Positions 47,210-55,029 of a stretch of DNA of 64,000 bases are shown here, piece by piece; positions within the stretch are counted from its first letter, which is position 1; each line of letters begins with the position of its first letter. This stretch comes from Klebsiella pneumoniae. GTDB lineage: Bacteria; Pseudomonadota; Gammaproteobacteria; Pseudomonadales; UBA5518. A program made the translations under genes and the position numbers. The stretch lies in the NCBI GenBank assembly GCA_945862145.1, contig CAMAXE010000024.1, positions 1-64,000 of the forward strand. The letters are read 5' to 3'. The notes beneath the pieces are model-generated. The model had not been told where the DNA came from and did no database searches. It saw only the letters and a program-made list of their open reading frames with translations.

Positions 47210-47360
47210 ACAGCCGCCGAGCAGTGCGGGTATGAAGCAGCCCCGCACACAGACGCCGAGCAGTGCGGGCTTAACCGCGTTCCAGCACACAGCGACCGAG
47301 CAGTGCGGGCAAAACCGGACTCCTGAGCGCAGACGCCGAGCAATGCAACGAACAGAACGG
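47202..47360. repeat. Four-copy 40-bp tandem repeat with internal hairpins
   Basis: Copies start at 47202, 47241, 47281 and 47321. The constant part is CCGCACACAGACGCCGAGCA followed by GTGCGG, in which CCGCAC and GTGCGG are complementary arms around 14 nt; the remaining ~14 nt vary. The last copy is degenerate. It ends 22 bp before the acyl-CoA dehydrogenase start. Confidence 0.75.
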
Positions 47361-47382
47361 ACGTAACGAGGACAATGCAGAG

Positions 47383-48549
47383 ATGAACCTCGAGTACACA
47401 GCGAAGCAGAACGCCTTTCGCGCTGAAGTGCGTGCGTGGCTGGCGGCCAACGTGCCGGCGGCGCCGCTGAAGAGCTTCGATACCGAAGAAGGCTTCCAGC
47501 AGCATCGGGAGTGGGAAGCGACGCTGAACAGCGGTCGCTGGGGCATGGTGACCTGGCCGGAGACGCTTGGCGGGCGTGGTGCTGATCTGGTGGAGTGGCT
47601 GATTTTCGAGGAAGAGTATTGGCGTGCGGGTGCGCCGCTGCGCGTGAACCAGAACGGCATCTTCCTGCTTGGCCCCACGCTGATGGAGTACGGCACGGCG
47701 GAGCAGAAAGCGCGTTTCCTGCCGCGCATGGCAACGGGTGATGATGTCTGGTGTCAGGGCTGGTCGGAGCCTGGCGCGGGTTCCGACATGGCCGCCATCC
47801 GCACCACCGCGCGCCGCGACGGCGACCATTACGTGATCAATGGCCAGAAAACCTGGTCCACCCGCGCGGTGTGGGCCGACTGGTGCTTCGGGATGTTCCG
47901 CACCGATCCGGCATCCGAGCGCCACCACGGCCTGAGTTTCATCCTCGTGCCCATGAAAACGCCTGGTATCACGGTGCGTCCGATTCCGCAGCTGGATGGC
48001 CTGCCTGGTTTTGCCGAGATCTTCTTCGACGAGGTGCGCGTACCCGCCGACTGCCTGCTGGGCGAGGAAGGCAGGGGCTGGAAGGTAGCAATGGCCACGG
48101 CAGGATTCGAGCGCGGGTTGATGCTGCGCAGCCCCGCGCGTTTCCAGCAGACGGCCGCGCGCCTGGTGGCACTTTACAAGTCGAACCGCGAGAGCGCCGA
48201 CCGTGATCCCACCGTGCGCGACGCGGTCGTTCGGGCGTGGATGGATGCCGAGGCCTACTGCCTCACCACCTACCAGACCGCCTGCCGTCTGCTTAACGGC
48301 GGCAAGATCGCCGACGAAGCCAGCACCAACAAGATCTTCTGGTCCGAACTCGATCAGAACATGCACGAGACGGCGCTCTCCATTCTCGGTGCGCGCGCGG
48401 AGCTATGGCCCCACGCACCCGATGCGGGCCCAGTGGGTAGCTGGCTCGACGGCTTCCTGTTCTCGCAGTCGGGATCGATCTATGCCGGCACCAACGAGAT
48501 TCAGCGCAACATCATCGCCCAGCGCATGCTGGGCATGCCGCGCGCCTGA
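47383..48549 (+). CDS. Acyl-CoA dehydrogenase (steroid FadE type)
   Basis: 388 residues. FAD-binding ACAD fold: WCQGWSEPGAGSDMAAIRTT, the INGQKTWSTRA strand and IYAGTNEIQRNIIAQRMLG at the C-terminus. In ordinary ACADs the last motif is YEGT with Glu as catalytic base; here Ala replaces it. In actinobacterial steroid degradation, FadE proteins work as alpha2beta2 complexes with the catalytic Glu placed elsewhere. The next gene (16 bp downstream) encodes a shorter, divergent ACAD, consistent with such a pair. Likely substrate: C/D-ring-derived CoA esters. Confidence 0.88.
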   Translation: MNLEYTAKQNAFRAEVRAWLAANVPAAPLKSFDTEEGFQQHREWEATLNSGRWGMVTWPETLGGRGADLVEWLIFEEEYWRAGAPLRVNQNGIFLLGPTLMEYGTAEQKARFLPRMATGDDVWCQGWSEPGAGSDMAAIRTTARRDGDHYVINGQKTWSTRAVWADWCFGMFRTDPASERHHGLSFILVPMKTPGITVRPIPQLDGLPGFAEIFFDEVRVPADCLLGEEGRGWKVAMATAGFERGLMLRSPARFQQTAARLVALYKSNRESADRDPTVRDAVVRAWMDAEAYCLTTYQTACRLLNGGKIADEASTNKIFWSELDQNMHETALSILGARAELWPHAPDAGPVGSWLDGFLFSQSGSIYAGTNEIQRNIIAQRMLGMPRA

Positions 48550-48565
48550 GCGGAGGACAGAGCAC

Positions 48566-49615
48566 ATGGATTTCCGCTTCACCGAAGACCAATTGCTGCT
48601 CGCCGAGGGCGCGCGGGAGTTTCTCTGCGCCGAGGTTTCTGTCGAGCGCATACGCGCGCTCTGGGCGAGCACCACCGGCCGCGACAATGCGCTGTGGGCG
48701 CAGCTCGCGGGGCTCGGCCTCACGGGTTTGCTGGTACCCGAGGCGCACGGTGGCCTTGGGCTCGGTGATGCCGACTTCGTGGCGATTGCCGAGGCCTGCG
48801 GTTATGTCGCGCTGCCCGAGCCGCTGGTCGATACGGCCCTGATCGCTGCTGCGCTGCTGCGCGATGCCGGCAATGAGACGCTGGCGGCAACGTGGTTGCC
48901 GCGCATCGCCGAGGGCACGGCGCGTATCGCGGTGGGCCATCCGGTCAACCCGCTGGTGGCCGATGCACACGTGGCGGATCTGCTGCTGCTCACACACGCC
49001 GATGTGATCCACGCCGTGCCACGCGCGGCGGTAACCCTCACCGCCAACGAGGGGCTGGATCCCTCGCGTCGGCTGTTCCGCGTTGATTGGGCACCCGCAG
49101 ACGACACCGTGCTCGCCTCGGGTGATGCGGCCCGCAGCCTGCTGGATGCCGCGCTCGACCGCGGCGCGCTTGCGTCAGCGGCGCAGGCGCTCGGTGCGGC
49201 ACAGCGTCTGATCGAGCTCGCGGTTGCCTACACGCGCGATCGCAAGCAGTTCGGCCAGGCGGTGGGTTCCTTCCAGGCCGTGCAGCACCTGATGGCCAAC
49301 GTGGCCGTGAAGCTCGAGTATGCGAAGGCTCCTGTGCAACGTGCCGCCAGTGAGGTCGCCCGCGGCACGCTGCGCGCAGGTGTTGCGGTATCGCACGCCA
49401 AGCTTGTGGCCTGCGAGGCCGCCGCGCTCGCCGCGCGTAACAGCATTCAGGTACACGGCGCGATGGGCTACACCTGGGAAGTCGACGTGCACATTTTCGC
49501 CAAGCGCGCCTGGGTGCTCGAATCCGCCTGGGGCGATCGCGCTTTCCACAAACTGCGCGTGGCCGATGCCGTGCTCGCAGACGGTGCCGCGATCGGTCCC
49601 GGCACAACGTTCTGA
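48566..49615 (+). CDS. Acyl-CoA dehydrogenase, short partner subunit (steroid FadE type)
   Basis: 349 residues from ATG 48566 (GGAGGACAG upstream). Begins MDFRFTEDQLLLAEGAREFL, carries FGQAVGSFQAVQHLMANV and VHGAMGYTWEVDVHIFAKRA, but has a degenerate middle domain without the usual (S)EP.AGSD FAD loop. This architecture is that of the second chain of heteromeric steroid ACADs such as FadE27/29/32-type proteins. Transcribed directly behind the first ACAD gene and followed 16 bp later by the thiolase. Confidence 0.87.
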   Translation: MDFRFTEDQLLLAEGAREFLCAEVSVERIRALWASTTGRDNALWAQLAGLGLTGLLVPEAHGGLGLGDADFVAIAEACGYVALPEPLVDTALIAAALLRDAGNETLAATWLPRIAEGTARIAVGHPVNPLVADAHVADLLLLTHADVIHAVPRAAVTLTANEGLDPSRRLFRVDWAPADDTVLASGDAARSLLDAALDRGALASAAQALGAAQRLIELAVAYTRDRKQFGQAVGSFQAVQHLMANVAVKLEYAKAPVQRAASEVARGTLRAGVAVSHAKLVACEAAALAARNSIQVHGAMGYTWEVDVHIFAKRAWVLESAWGDRAFHKLRVADAVLADGAAIGPGTTF

Positions 49616-49630
49616 CCGGAGGAACAGCAG

Positions 49631-50797
49631 ATGGCAGAGGCCTATATCGTTGACGCGCTGCGCTCGCCCACCGGCAAGCGCAAAGGCTCGCTCGCTACCG
49701 TGCACGGCGCCGACCTCGGCGCGCACGTCATCAGCGCCATCGTCGGGCGCAACGCCATCCCCGCTGAGGATTACGACGACGTGATCTTCGGCTGCGTCGA
49801 TACCATCGGCGCTCTCGCCGGTGATATCGCGCGCACGGCGTGGCTCGCGGCCGGCATGCCGCTCTCGGTGCCGGGCACCACGGTGGACCGGCAGTGCGGC
49901 AGTTCGCAGCAGGCGGTGCACTTCGCCGCGCAGGCGGTGATGAGCGGCACGCAGGACGTGGTGCTCGCAGGTGGCGTGCAGACGATGAGCAGCATCCCGA
50001 TCGCCTCGGCGATGCTCGCCGGCCAGCCGCTCGGCTTCACCACGCCTTTTGCCGAGAGCCTGGGTTGGCAGAAGCGATTCGGCAACGCACCGGTTAACCA
50101 GTTCTATGCGGCGCAGCGCATCGCAGACCATTGGGGCATCAGCCGCGAGGCGATGGAAGTGTTCGCCAAGGAGAGCCACGACCGTGCGCTGAAGGCGATC
50201 GCGGAACGCCGCTTCGACCGTGAGGTGGTGCCCTACACGCTGCCTGATGGCACGGTGTTCGGCATGGACGAGACAGCGCGCGCCAGCACGCTCGAGAAAA
50301 TGGCCACTTTGCTCCCCGTTGACCCGACCTATCCGGGAATCACCGCGGCCGTGTCGAGTTCCACCTGCGATGCCGCGGCCGCGCTGTTGGTGGTGTCGGA
50401 GGCAGCACTGAAGCGCTACGGTCTCACGCCGCGTGCACGCATCCACCACCTGAGTGTCCGTGCCGACGATCCGATCTGGCATCTCACCGCGCCGATCGCA
50501 GCCACCGCTCACGCGCTAAAAAAAGCGGGTATGAAAATCGAGGACATGGACCTCGTCGAGATCAACGAGGCCTTCGCGTCGGTGGCGATGGCCTGGCTAC
50601 AGGAAACCGGCTATCCGCACGCCCACACCAACGTGAACGGTGGCGCCATCGCGCTGGGTCACCCTCTCGGTGCCTCCGGTGCGAAGTTGATGACCACGCT
50701 GCTCCACGAACTGGAACGCACCGGCGGCCGCTACGGCCTGCAGACCATGTGCGAGGGTGGCGGGCAGGCGAACGTGACGATCATTGAGCGGTTGTGA
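49631..50797 (+). CDS. fadA6: Acetyl-CoA acyltransferase (thiolase), FadA6-like
   Basis: 388 residues; FadA6 of mycobacteria has nearly this length. Nucleophile Cys in TTVDRQCGSSQQAVHFAAQA, catalytic His in NGGAIALGHPLGASGAK and second Cys in MCEGGGQANVTIIE. It performs thiolytic cleavage in the beta-oxidation of the methyl-oxo-octanedioyl-CoA released by IpdAB; this role is inferred from the cluster. The following spacer holds a REP pair. Confidence 0.9.
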   Translation: MAEAYIVDALRSPTGKRKGSLATVHGADLGAHVISAIVGRNAIPAEDYDDVIFGCVDTIGALAGDIARTAWLAAGMPLSVPGTTVDRQCGSSQQAVHFAAQAVMSGTQDVVLAGGVQTMSSIPIASAMLAGQPLGFTTPFAESLGWQKRFGNAPVNQFYAAQRIADHWGISREAMEVFAKESHDRALKAIAERRFDREVVPYTLPDGTVFGMDETARASTLEKMATLLPVDPTYPGITAAVSSSTCDAAAALLVVSEAALKRYGLTPRARIHHLSVRADDPIWHLTAPIAATAHALKKAGMKIEDMDLVEINEAFASVAMAWLQETGYPHAHTNVNGGAIALGHPLGASGAKLMTTLLHELERTGGRYGLQTMCEGGGQANVTIIERL

Positions 50798-50805
50798 CTC
50801 TCCCG

Positions 50806-50873
50806 GTAGGAGCGGGCCATGCCCGCGACCGTAAATGCATAGGCCTCCTGTCGCGGGCATGGCCCGCTCCTAC
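50806..50873. repeat. REP pair (BIME) after the thiolase gene
   Basis: A direct copy (50806-50830) and an inverted copy (50850-50873), each with the GCGGGC-CAT-GCCCGC core, separated by 19 bp. They can fold into one extended hairpin between the thiolase and the SDR gene. Confidence 0.9.
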
Positions 50874-50925
50874 GGGATAGGAATCGCGGGCAAGCAACTG
50901 GGATGAGTTCAAGAGGAGAGGAAAA

Positions 50926-51807
50926 ATGAGCGGAATCTGTAACGGACGCGTGGCGATCATTACCGGCGCGGGTGGCGGGTTGGGGCGCGAATACGCGCTC
51001 GCGCTGGCGGCGGAAGGCGCGGCGGTGGTGGTGAATGACATCAACCAGGCGGCGGCTGATCACACCGTGGCAGAGATCACGGCGGCGGGCGGCAAGGCGC
51101 TCGCGAACACCGGCGACATCACCAGCTACGAGGCCGCCGGCGGCATCGTGAAGGCGGCCATCGACGCCTTCGGCGATCTGCACATCGTGGTGAACAACGC
51201 GGGGATCTGCCGCGATCGCATGTTTGTGAGCCTCTCCGAGCAGGACTGGGACGATGTGATCCGCGTCCACCTGAAGGGCCACTTCTGCATCAGCAGCCAC
51301 GCCTGCAACTACTGGCGCGCCCGCGCCAAAGACGGTCTGCCGGTAAGCGGGCGCATCATCAACACCAGTTCCGGCGCGGGACTGCAGGGCTCGGTGGGGC
51401 AGTCAAATTATTCGGCAGCCAAGGGCGGCATCGCCTCGCTCACGCTGGTGCAGGCAGCAGAACTGCGTCGCTACGGCATCACCTCCAACGCACTCGCGCC
51501 TTCGGCCCGCACGGGCATGACGGCCGGCGTTTTCGGTGATCGTATGAAACCGCCGGAAGACGGCAGCTTCGACCACTTCCACCCCGGTAACGTGGCGCCG
51601 TTGGTGGTGTGGCTGGGCAGCGAACTCTCGGGCCACGTTACGGGTCGCGTCTTCGAGGTCGAGGGCGGCAAGATCGCTATTGGCGATGGCTGGCGCAGCA
51701 CGGCGGGCGTCGACAAGGGCGATCGCTGGGCGCCTGCCGAAGTGGGCGCCGCGATGGAACAACTGCTGGCCACCGAGCTGCCGGCGCAGAAGGTCTACGG
51801 TGCCTGA
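50926..51807 (+). CDS. SDR-family dehydrogenase, 17-beta-HSD4/multifunctional-enzyme type
   Basis: 293 residues with AGGAGAGG upstream of ATG 50926. Cofactor motif TGAGGGLGREYALALA, NNAG at VVNNAGICRD, catalytic Ser in NTSSGAGLQGSVGQ and YSAAKGG. The sequence is of the HSD17B4/Hsd4-like branch (GAGGGLGREYA...), whose members act on 3-hydroxyacyl-CoA side-chain or ring intermediates. Inside this cluster it is likely the 3-hydroxyacyl-CoA dehydrogenase between hydratase and thiolase steps. Followed by an ACAD pair. Confidence 0.9.
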   Translation: MSGICNGRVAIITGAGGGLGREYALALAAEGAAVVVNDINQAAADHTVAEITAAGGKALANTGDITSYEAAGGIVKAAIDAFGDLHIVVNNAGICRDRMFVSLSEQDWDDVIRVHLKGHFCISSHACNYWRARAKDGLPVSGRIINTSSGAGLQGSVGQSNYSAAKGGIASLTLVQAAELRRYGITSNALAPSARTGMTAGVFGDRMKPPEDGSFDHFHPGNVAPLVVWLGSELSGHVTGRVFEVEGGKIAIGDGWRSTAGVDKGDRWAPAEVGAAMEQLLATELPAQKVYGA

Positions 51808-51837
51808 GGCTCGCCTCCACCCACAACGGTAACCACC

Positions 51838-52983
51838 ATGGAATTCCGCTTCACCGACGAACAGCAGATGATCCGCGAATCTGCGGAGGCCTTCCTGCGC
51901 GAGCAGAGCGGTCCCGCTGCCGTGCGCCGTGCCATGGCCACGGAGCAGGGTTTCGAGACCGCGCTCTGGGACCAACTCGCCGACGCGATGGGCTGGAGCG
52001 CGATGCATATTCCCGAGGAATTCGGCGGCCTCGGACTAGGTGCCGTCGAACTGGTGGCGTTGATGGAGGAGATGGGCAAGCGGCTCCTCTGTGCGCCGTT
52101 TTTCTCTTCCGTTTGTCTGGGCACCACAGCGATCCTCTGTGCGGCGACGAATGCGCAGAAAGCAGCGATCCTGCCGGACATTGCTGCAGGTTCGGTACGC
52201 GCCACGCTGGGCTGGATGGGCGACGGTCGCGACTGGAGCCCCGCCGGTATCTCGCTCGCGTGTACGCGCCACGGCGACGGCTGGCGACTGCAGGGCGAGA
52301 GCCATTACGTCGTCGATGGGCACACGGCGGATCTGCTGGTGCTGGCGGCGCGACTGCCGGGTGAGGGGATTCGCGTTTTTGCTGTCCCCGCCAGTACTGC
52401 GGGCCTCTCCCGCGAGTGGCTGCCTACGATGGATCAGACGCGCAAACTCTCGAAGCTCTCGCTCGATGGCGTGCAACTGGGCAGTGATGCGCTTCTTGGC
52501 CTCGATCAGGATGCGTCCGAGGCGCTGCAAAAAACCCTCGATATCGCCACCATCGCGCTCGCCGCCGAACAATCGGGCGTGGCGCAGCAGGTGCTCGACA
52601 TGGCCGTTGCCTACACCAAGGAGCGTCACCAGTTCGGACGAGCGATCGCGAGCTTCCAGGCGATCAAGCACAAGGCTGCGGACATGATGCTGAAGGCCGA
52701 GGCTTCGCGCTCCGCCGCCTACTACGCCGCCTGCGTGGCCGACGAAGCGCTGCGTGGCGGTGTTGTGGGCGCTGAACTCGCGCAGGCTGCGAGCCTCGCC
52801 AAGGCGAGCTGCTCCGAGACCGCCTTCTTTAATGCGGGCTCGGCGATACAGATGTACGGCGGGGTGGGTTTCACCTGGGAATACGACGTGCACCTCTATT
52901 TCAAACGCGCGCGTGCCAGCGAGGCTTTTCTCGGCGCGCCTGCCTGGCACCGCGAGCGCATCGCGCAGGAGTTGGGCCTGTGA
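51838..52983 (+). CDS. Acyl-CoA dehydrogenase, partner-type subunit (steroid FadE)
   Basis: 381 residues. Starts MEFRFTDEQQMIRESAEAFL and has FGRAIASFQAIKHKAADMML and MYGGVGFTWEYDVHLYFKRA. Like the gene at 48566, its central FAD-contact loop is degenerate (SYGSEP-type motif not seen), indicating the second chain of a heteromer. Its stop overlaps the GTG start of the next ACAD by 4 bp, strong support for stoichiometric co-synthesis of a two-chain enzyme. Confidence 0.88.
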   Translation: MEFRFTDEQQMIRESAEAFLREQSGPAAVRRAMATEQGFETALWDQLADAMGWSAMHIPEEFGGLGLGAVELVALMEEMGKRLLCAPFFSSVCLGTTAILCAATNAQKAAILPDIAAGSVRATLGWMGDGRDWSPAGISLACTRHGDGWRLQGESHYVVDGHTADLLVLAARLPGEGIRVFAVPASTAGLSREWLPTMDQTRKLSKLSLDGVQLGSDALLGLDQDASEALQKTLDIATIALAAEQSGVAQQVLDMAVAYTKERHQFGRAIASFQAIKHKAADMMLKAEASRSAAYYAACVADEALRGGVVGAELAQAASLAKASCSETAFFNAGSAIQMYGGVGFTWEYDVHLYFKRARASEAFLGAPAWHRERIAQELGL

Positions 52984-54167
52984 AACTGCAATTCAGCGAA
53001 GCAGACGAACACTTTCGCCACGAGATCGCGAGCTGGCTCGCAGATAATCTCGACGGTGAGTTCGCCCCGCTGCGGTTTCGCGGTGGGCCGGGCGACGAAC
53101 ACATGTTTCCCGAAGAGCGCAAGCACTGGGAACGGCGCATGGCCGCCGGTGGCTGGACCTGCATCGGTTGGCCCGAGGAGTTCGGTGGTCGCGCGGCCAG
53201 CATCGAGCAGCAGGTCATCTTCCACGAGGAGTACGCGCGCGCCGGCGGCCCCGGACGCATGGGCCATATCGGCGAGGGTCTGGCCGGCCCCACCATCATT
53301 GCCTTCGGCACCGACGAGCAGAAAGCGCGTCTGCTGCCCGGCATCCGCGCCGGCACCGAGCTCTGGTGCCAGGGGTATTCCGAACCGGCCGCCGGCTCCG
53401 ATCTTGCCGCCGTCAAAACCCGCGCGCACCTCGATGCGGCCACTGGACGTTGGCTGATCAGCGGGCAGAAAGTCTGGACCTCGCTCGCGCACGAATCCGA
53501 CTGGTGTTTCGTGATCGCGCGCACGGACCCGGATTCGGTCGGTCACGCGGGATTCGGGTTCTTTCTGGTGCGCCTGCGCCAGCCCGGCGTCACGGTGCGC
53601 CCCATCGAGCAGATGACGGGCACCTCGGAATTCAACGAGGTATTCTTTGACGAGGCTGTCTGCGAGCCGGGCGACATGCTTGGCAAACCGGGCGAGGGCT
53701 GGAAGATCGGTATGGCGCTGCTGGGCTTCGAGCGCGGCGTCTCCACGCTCGGCCAACAAATGCTGTTCCAGAACGAATTGGACGAGATCGTGCGCATCGC
53801 GCGCGCGAACGGCGCTGGCAAGGATCCGGATATCCGCCAGCGCATCGCGGACGCCTGGATCGGGCTTCGCGTCATGCGCTACAGCGCCATGCGCATGCTC
53901 TCGGGTGGGGCGGATGGTTCGCTGGCGCGCGAGGCCATGAGCTACAAGCTCTACTGGGCCATCTGGCACCGCAACCTCGGCAAGCTCGCCATGGATGTGC
54001 TCGGGCCCGAGGCCGAGATCGCCGAGAGCGCGCCCTACGGACTCAACCGCCTGCAGTCGCTTTTCCTGTTCACGCGTGCCGACACCATTTACGGCGGCAC
54101 CAACCAGATCCAGCGCAACATCATCGCCGAGCGCGCGCTCGGCATGCCGAAGGAGCCGCGTCGCTGA
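52980..54167 (+). CDS. Acyl-CoA dehydrogenase, FadE30-like
   Basis: 395 residues from GTG 52980, overlapping the preceding stop. Complete ACAD landmarks: HEEYARAGGPGRMGHIGEGL, WCQGYSEPAAGSDLAAVKT, ISGQKVWTSLAHESDW and TIYGGTNQIQRNIIAERALG. Gly replaces the usual catalytic Glu of YEGT, as in other steroid ACADs. FadE30 introduces the double bond into the HIP-CoA propionyl chain in actinobacteria, and the overall sequence resembles that group. Last gene of this transcription unit. Confidence 0.87.
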   Translation: MKLQFSEADEHFRHEIASWLADNLDGEFAPLRFRGGPGDEHMFPEERKHWERRMAAGGWTCIGWPEEFGGRAASIEQQVIFHEEYARAGGPGRMGHIGEGLAGPTIIAFGTDEQKARLLPGIRAGTELWCQGYSEPAAGSDLAAVKTRAHLDAATGRWLISGQKVWTSLAHESDWCFVIARTDPDSVGHAGFGFFLVRLRQPGVTVRPIEQMTGTSEFNEVFFDEAVCEPGDMLGKPGEGWKIGMALLGFERGVSTLGQQMLFQNELDEIVRIARANGAGKDPDIRQRIADAWIGLRVMRYSAMRMLSGGADGSLAREAMSYKLYWAIWHRNLGKLAMDVLGPEAEIAESAPYGLNRLQSLFLFTRADTIYGGTNQIQRNIIAERALGMPKEPRR

Positions 54168-54182
54168 AGCGTCGGTGTCGCC

Positions 54183-54917
54183 TTAGCGGAACACGATCGG
54201 ATTGCCGGTGAAGACGTAGGTGCCGACGTGGTCCAGATGCGCCCACAAGGCGGCGTGGACCTTGATCCCCTGGCTGCGCGCCAGCTTGCAGAAGAAATAG
54301 TCCTCGGACAGCAACTGTCGTGTCTCGGGGTCGACGCTGACAGAGAAGAACTCGTGAACCTTGCCTTCGCGGATGTGCGTCAGTTCGTCGTCCAGATACA
54401 CGGGGACCGCGTGTTCTGTCCGTTCGAAGACCTCGCGCCGTATGAGCATGAATCCGGTGCCTCCATGCCAGATCTCCAGGGGAACGTCCTTGTCGGCCGG
54501 GACCGCGTCGGCATGCTGGACCAGGTTCACGACGAAGTTGCCCGTGAACTGATCAAGTTGATCGTCGGGCACGCCATTGCGGGCGGCCTGGCCCACGGTG
54601 TGCCAGTTGATGCCCTTCTTCGGATACACCCCGCAGAGGATGTCCACGTCGGCATCTATCATGCGGATCAGGTCTTCCGGGCGGAAGTTGATGTCAGCAT
54701 CGATAAACATGAGGTGAGTGGCCTGCGAGTCCAGAAAAAAGCTCGCCAAAGTATTGCGGGCCCGGGAAATCAGGGATTCGTTGTACAGCGAGTGGTAGGA
54801 GGCCTGTATGCCCCGTTGCGACAGCGCGAACAGCGTCATCATCAGCGAACTGCAGTAGTGACCCGTGCACATGCCGCCGTACATGGGAGTAGCAATGAAT
54901 ACGTGCGGGTTCTTCAT
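54183..54917 (-). CDS. GT-A-type glycosyltransferase of the phage/Anp1-like kind
   Basis: 244 residues. FIATPMYGGMCTGHYCSSLM at the start and the DxD-bearing MFIDADINFRPEDLIRMI give the nucleotide-sugar-binding pattern of Anp1/mannan-polymerase-like transferases seen often in tailed-phage and marine viral genomes; WHGGTGFMLIRREVF and SEDYFFCKLARSQG are the acceptor-side motifs. No signal peptide or membrane anchor. It lies on the opposite strand inside the steroid cluster with no other sugar gene nearby, so it may be a cargo gene from a virus or an unrelated insertion. Confidence 0.75.
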   Translation of the reverse strand: MKNPHVFIATPMYGGMCTGHYCSSLMMTLFALSQRGIQASYHSLYNESLISRARNTLASFFLDSQATHLMFIDADINFRPEDLIRMIDADVDILCGVYPKKGINWHTVGQAARNGVPDDQLDQFTGNFVVNLVQHADAVPADKDVPLEIWHGGTGFMLIRREVFERTEHAVPVYLDDELTHIREGKVHEFFSVSVDPETRQLLSEDYFFCKLARSQGIKVHAALWAHLDHVGTYVFTGNPIVFR

Positions 54918-54937
54918 GCGAGCAGGCCTCGATACCG

Positions 54938-54957
54938 GGAGATTAAGGATAATCCCC
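54938..54957. promoter_or_regulatory. Candidate operator GATTA-AGGA-TAATC
   Basis: An 8-bp-arm inverted repeat with one mismatch (GGAGATTA / TAATCCCC) in the divergent spacer between the glycosyltransferase and ipdF. Such a site could control either gene. No regulator is assigned. Confidence 0.35.
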
Positions 54958-55029
54958 CATCATGCAGGCCCAATTTGACGATAATGCGACAGCCCTGAGC
55001 GACCCGCTCGCGCTTCACAGGAGATTTCC

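Larger units (their letters stand above)
46653..47382. other. 730-bp non-coding spacer with low-complexity DNA and long palindromes
   Basis: This holds, in order: a GTGATG-type low-complexity stretch (46665-46740), a nested palindrome (46745-46882), a mixed AT-richer segment with a small hairpin near 46955, a second nested palindrome (47080-47209), and four 40-bp repeats (47202-47360). Reverse-strand open frames across it are compositional shadows. No protein gene is supported. Confidence 0.7.

Noticed and set aside
47202-47360. CRISPR array.
   Set aside because: Unit of ~26 bp constant and only ~14 variable nt, four copies, last degenerate; spacers far too short and no cas genes.
46939-48366. 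475-codon minus-strand open frame including the 40-bp repeats.
   Set aside because: Most of it is antisense to a clear acyl-CoA dehydrogenase; the repeat part changes frame every 40 bp, so cannot be a conserved protein.
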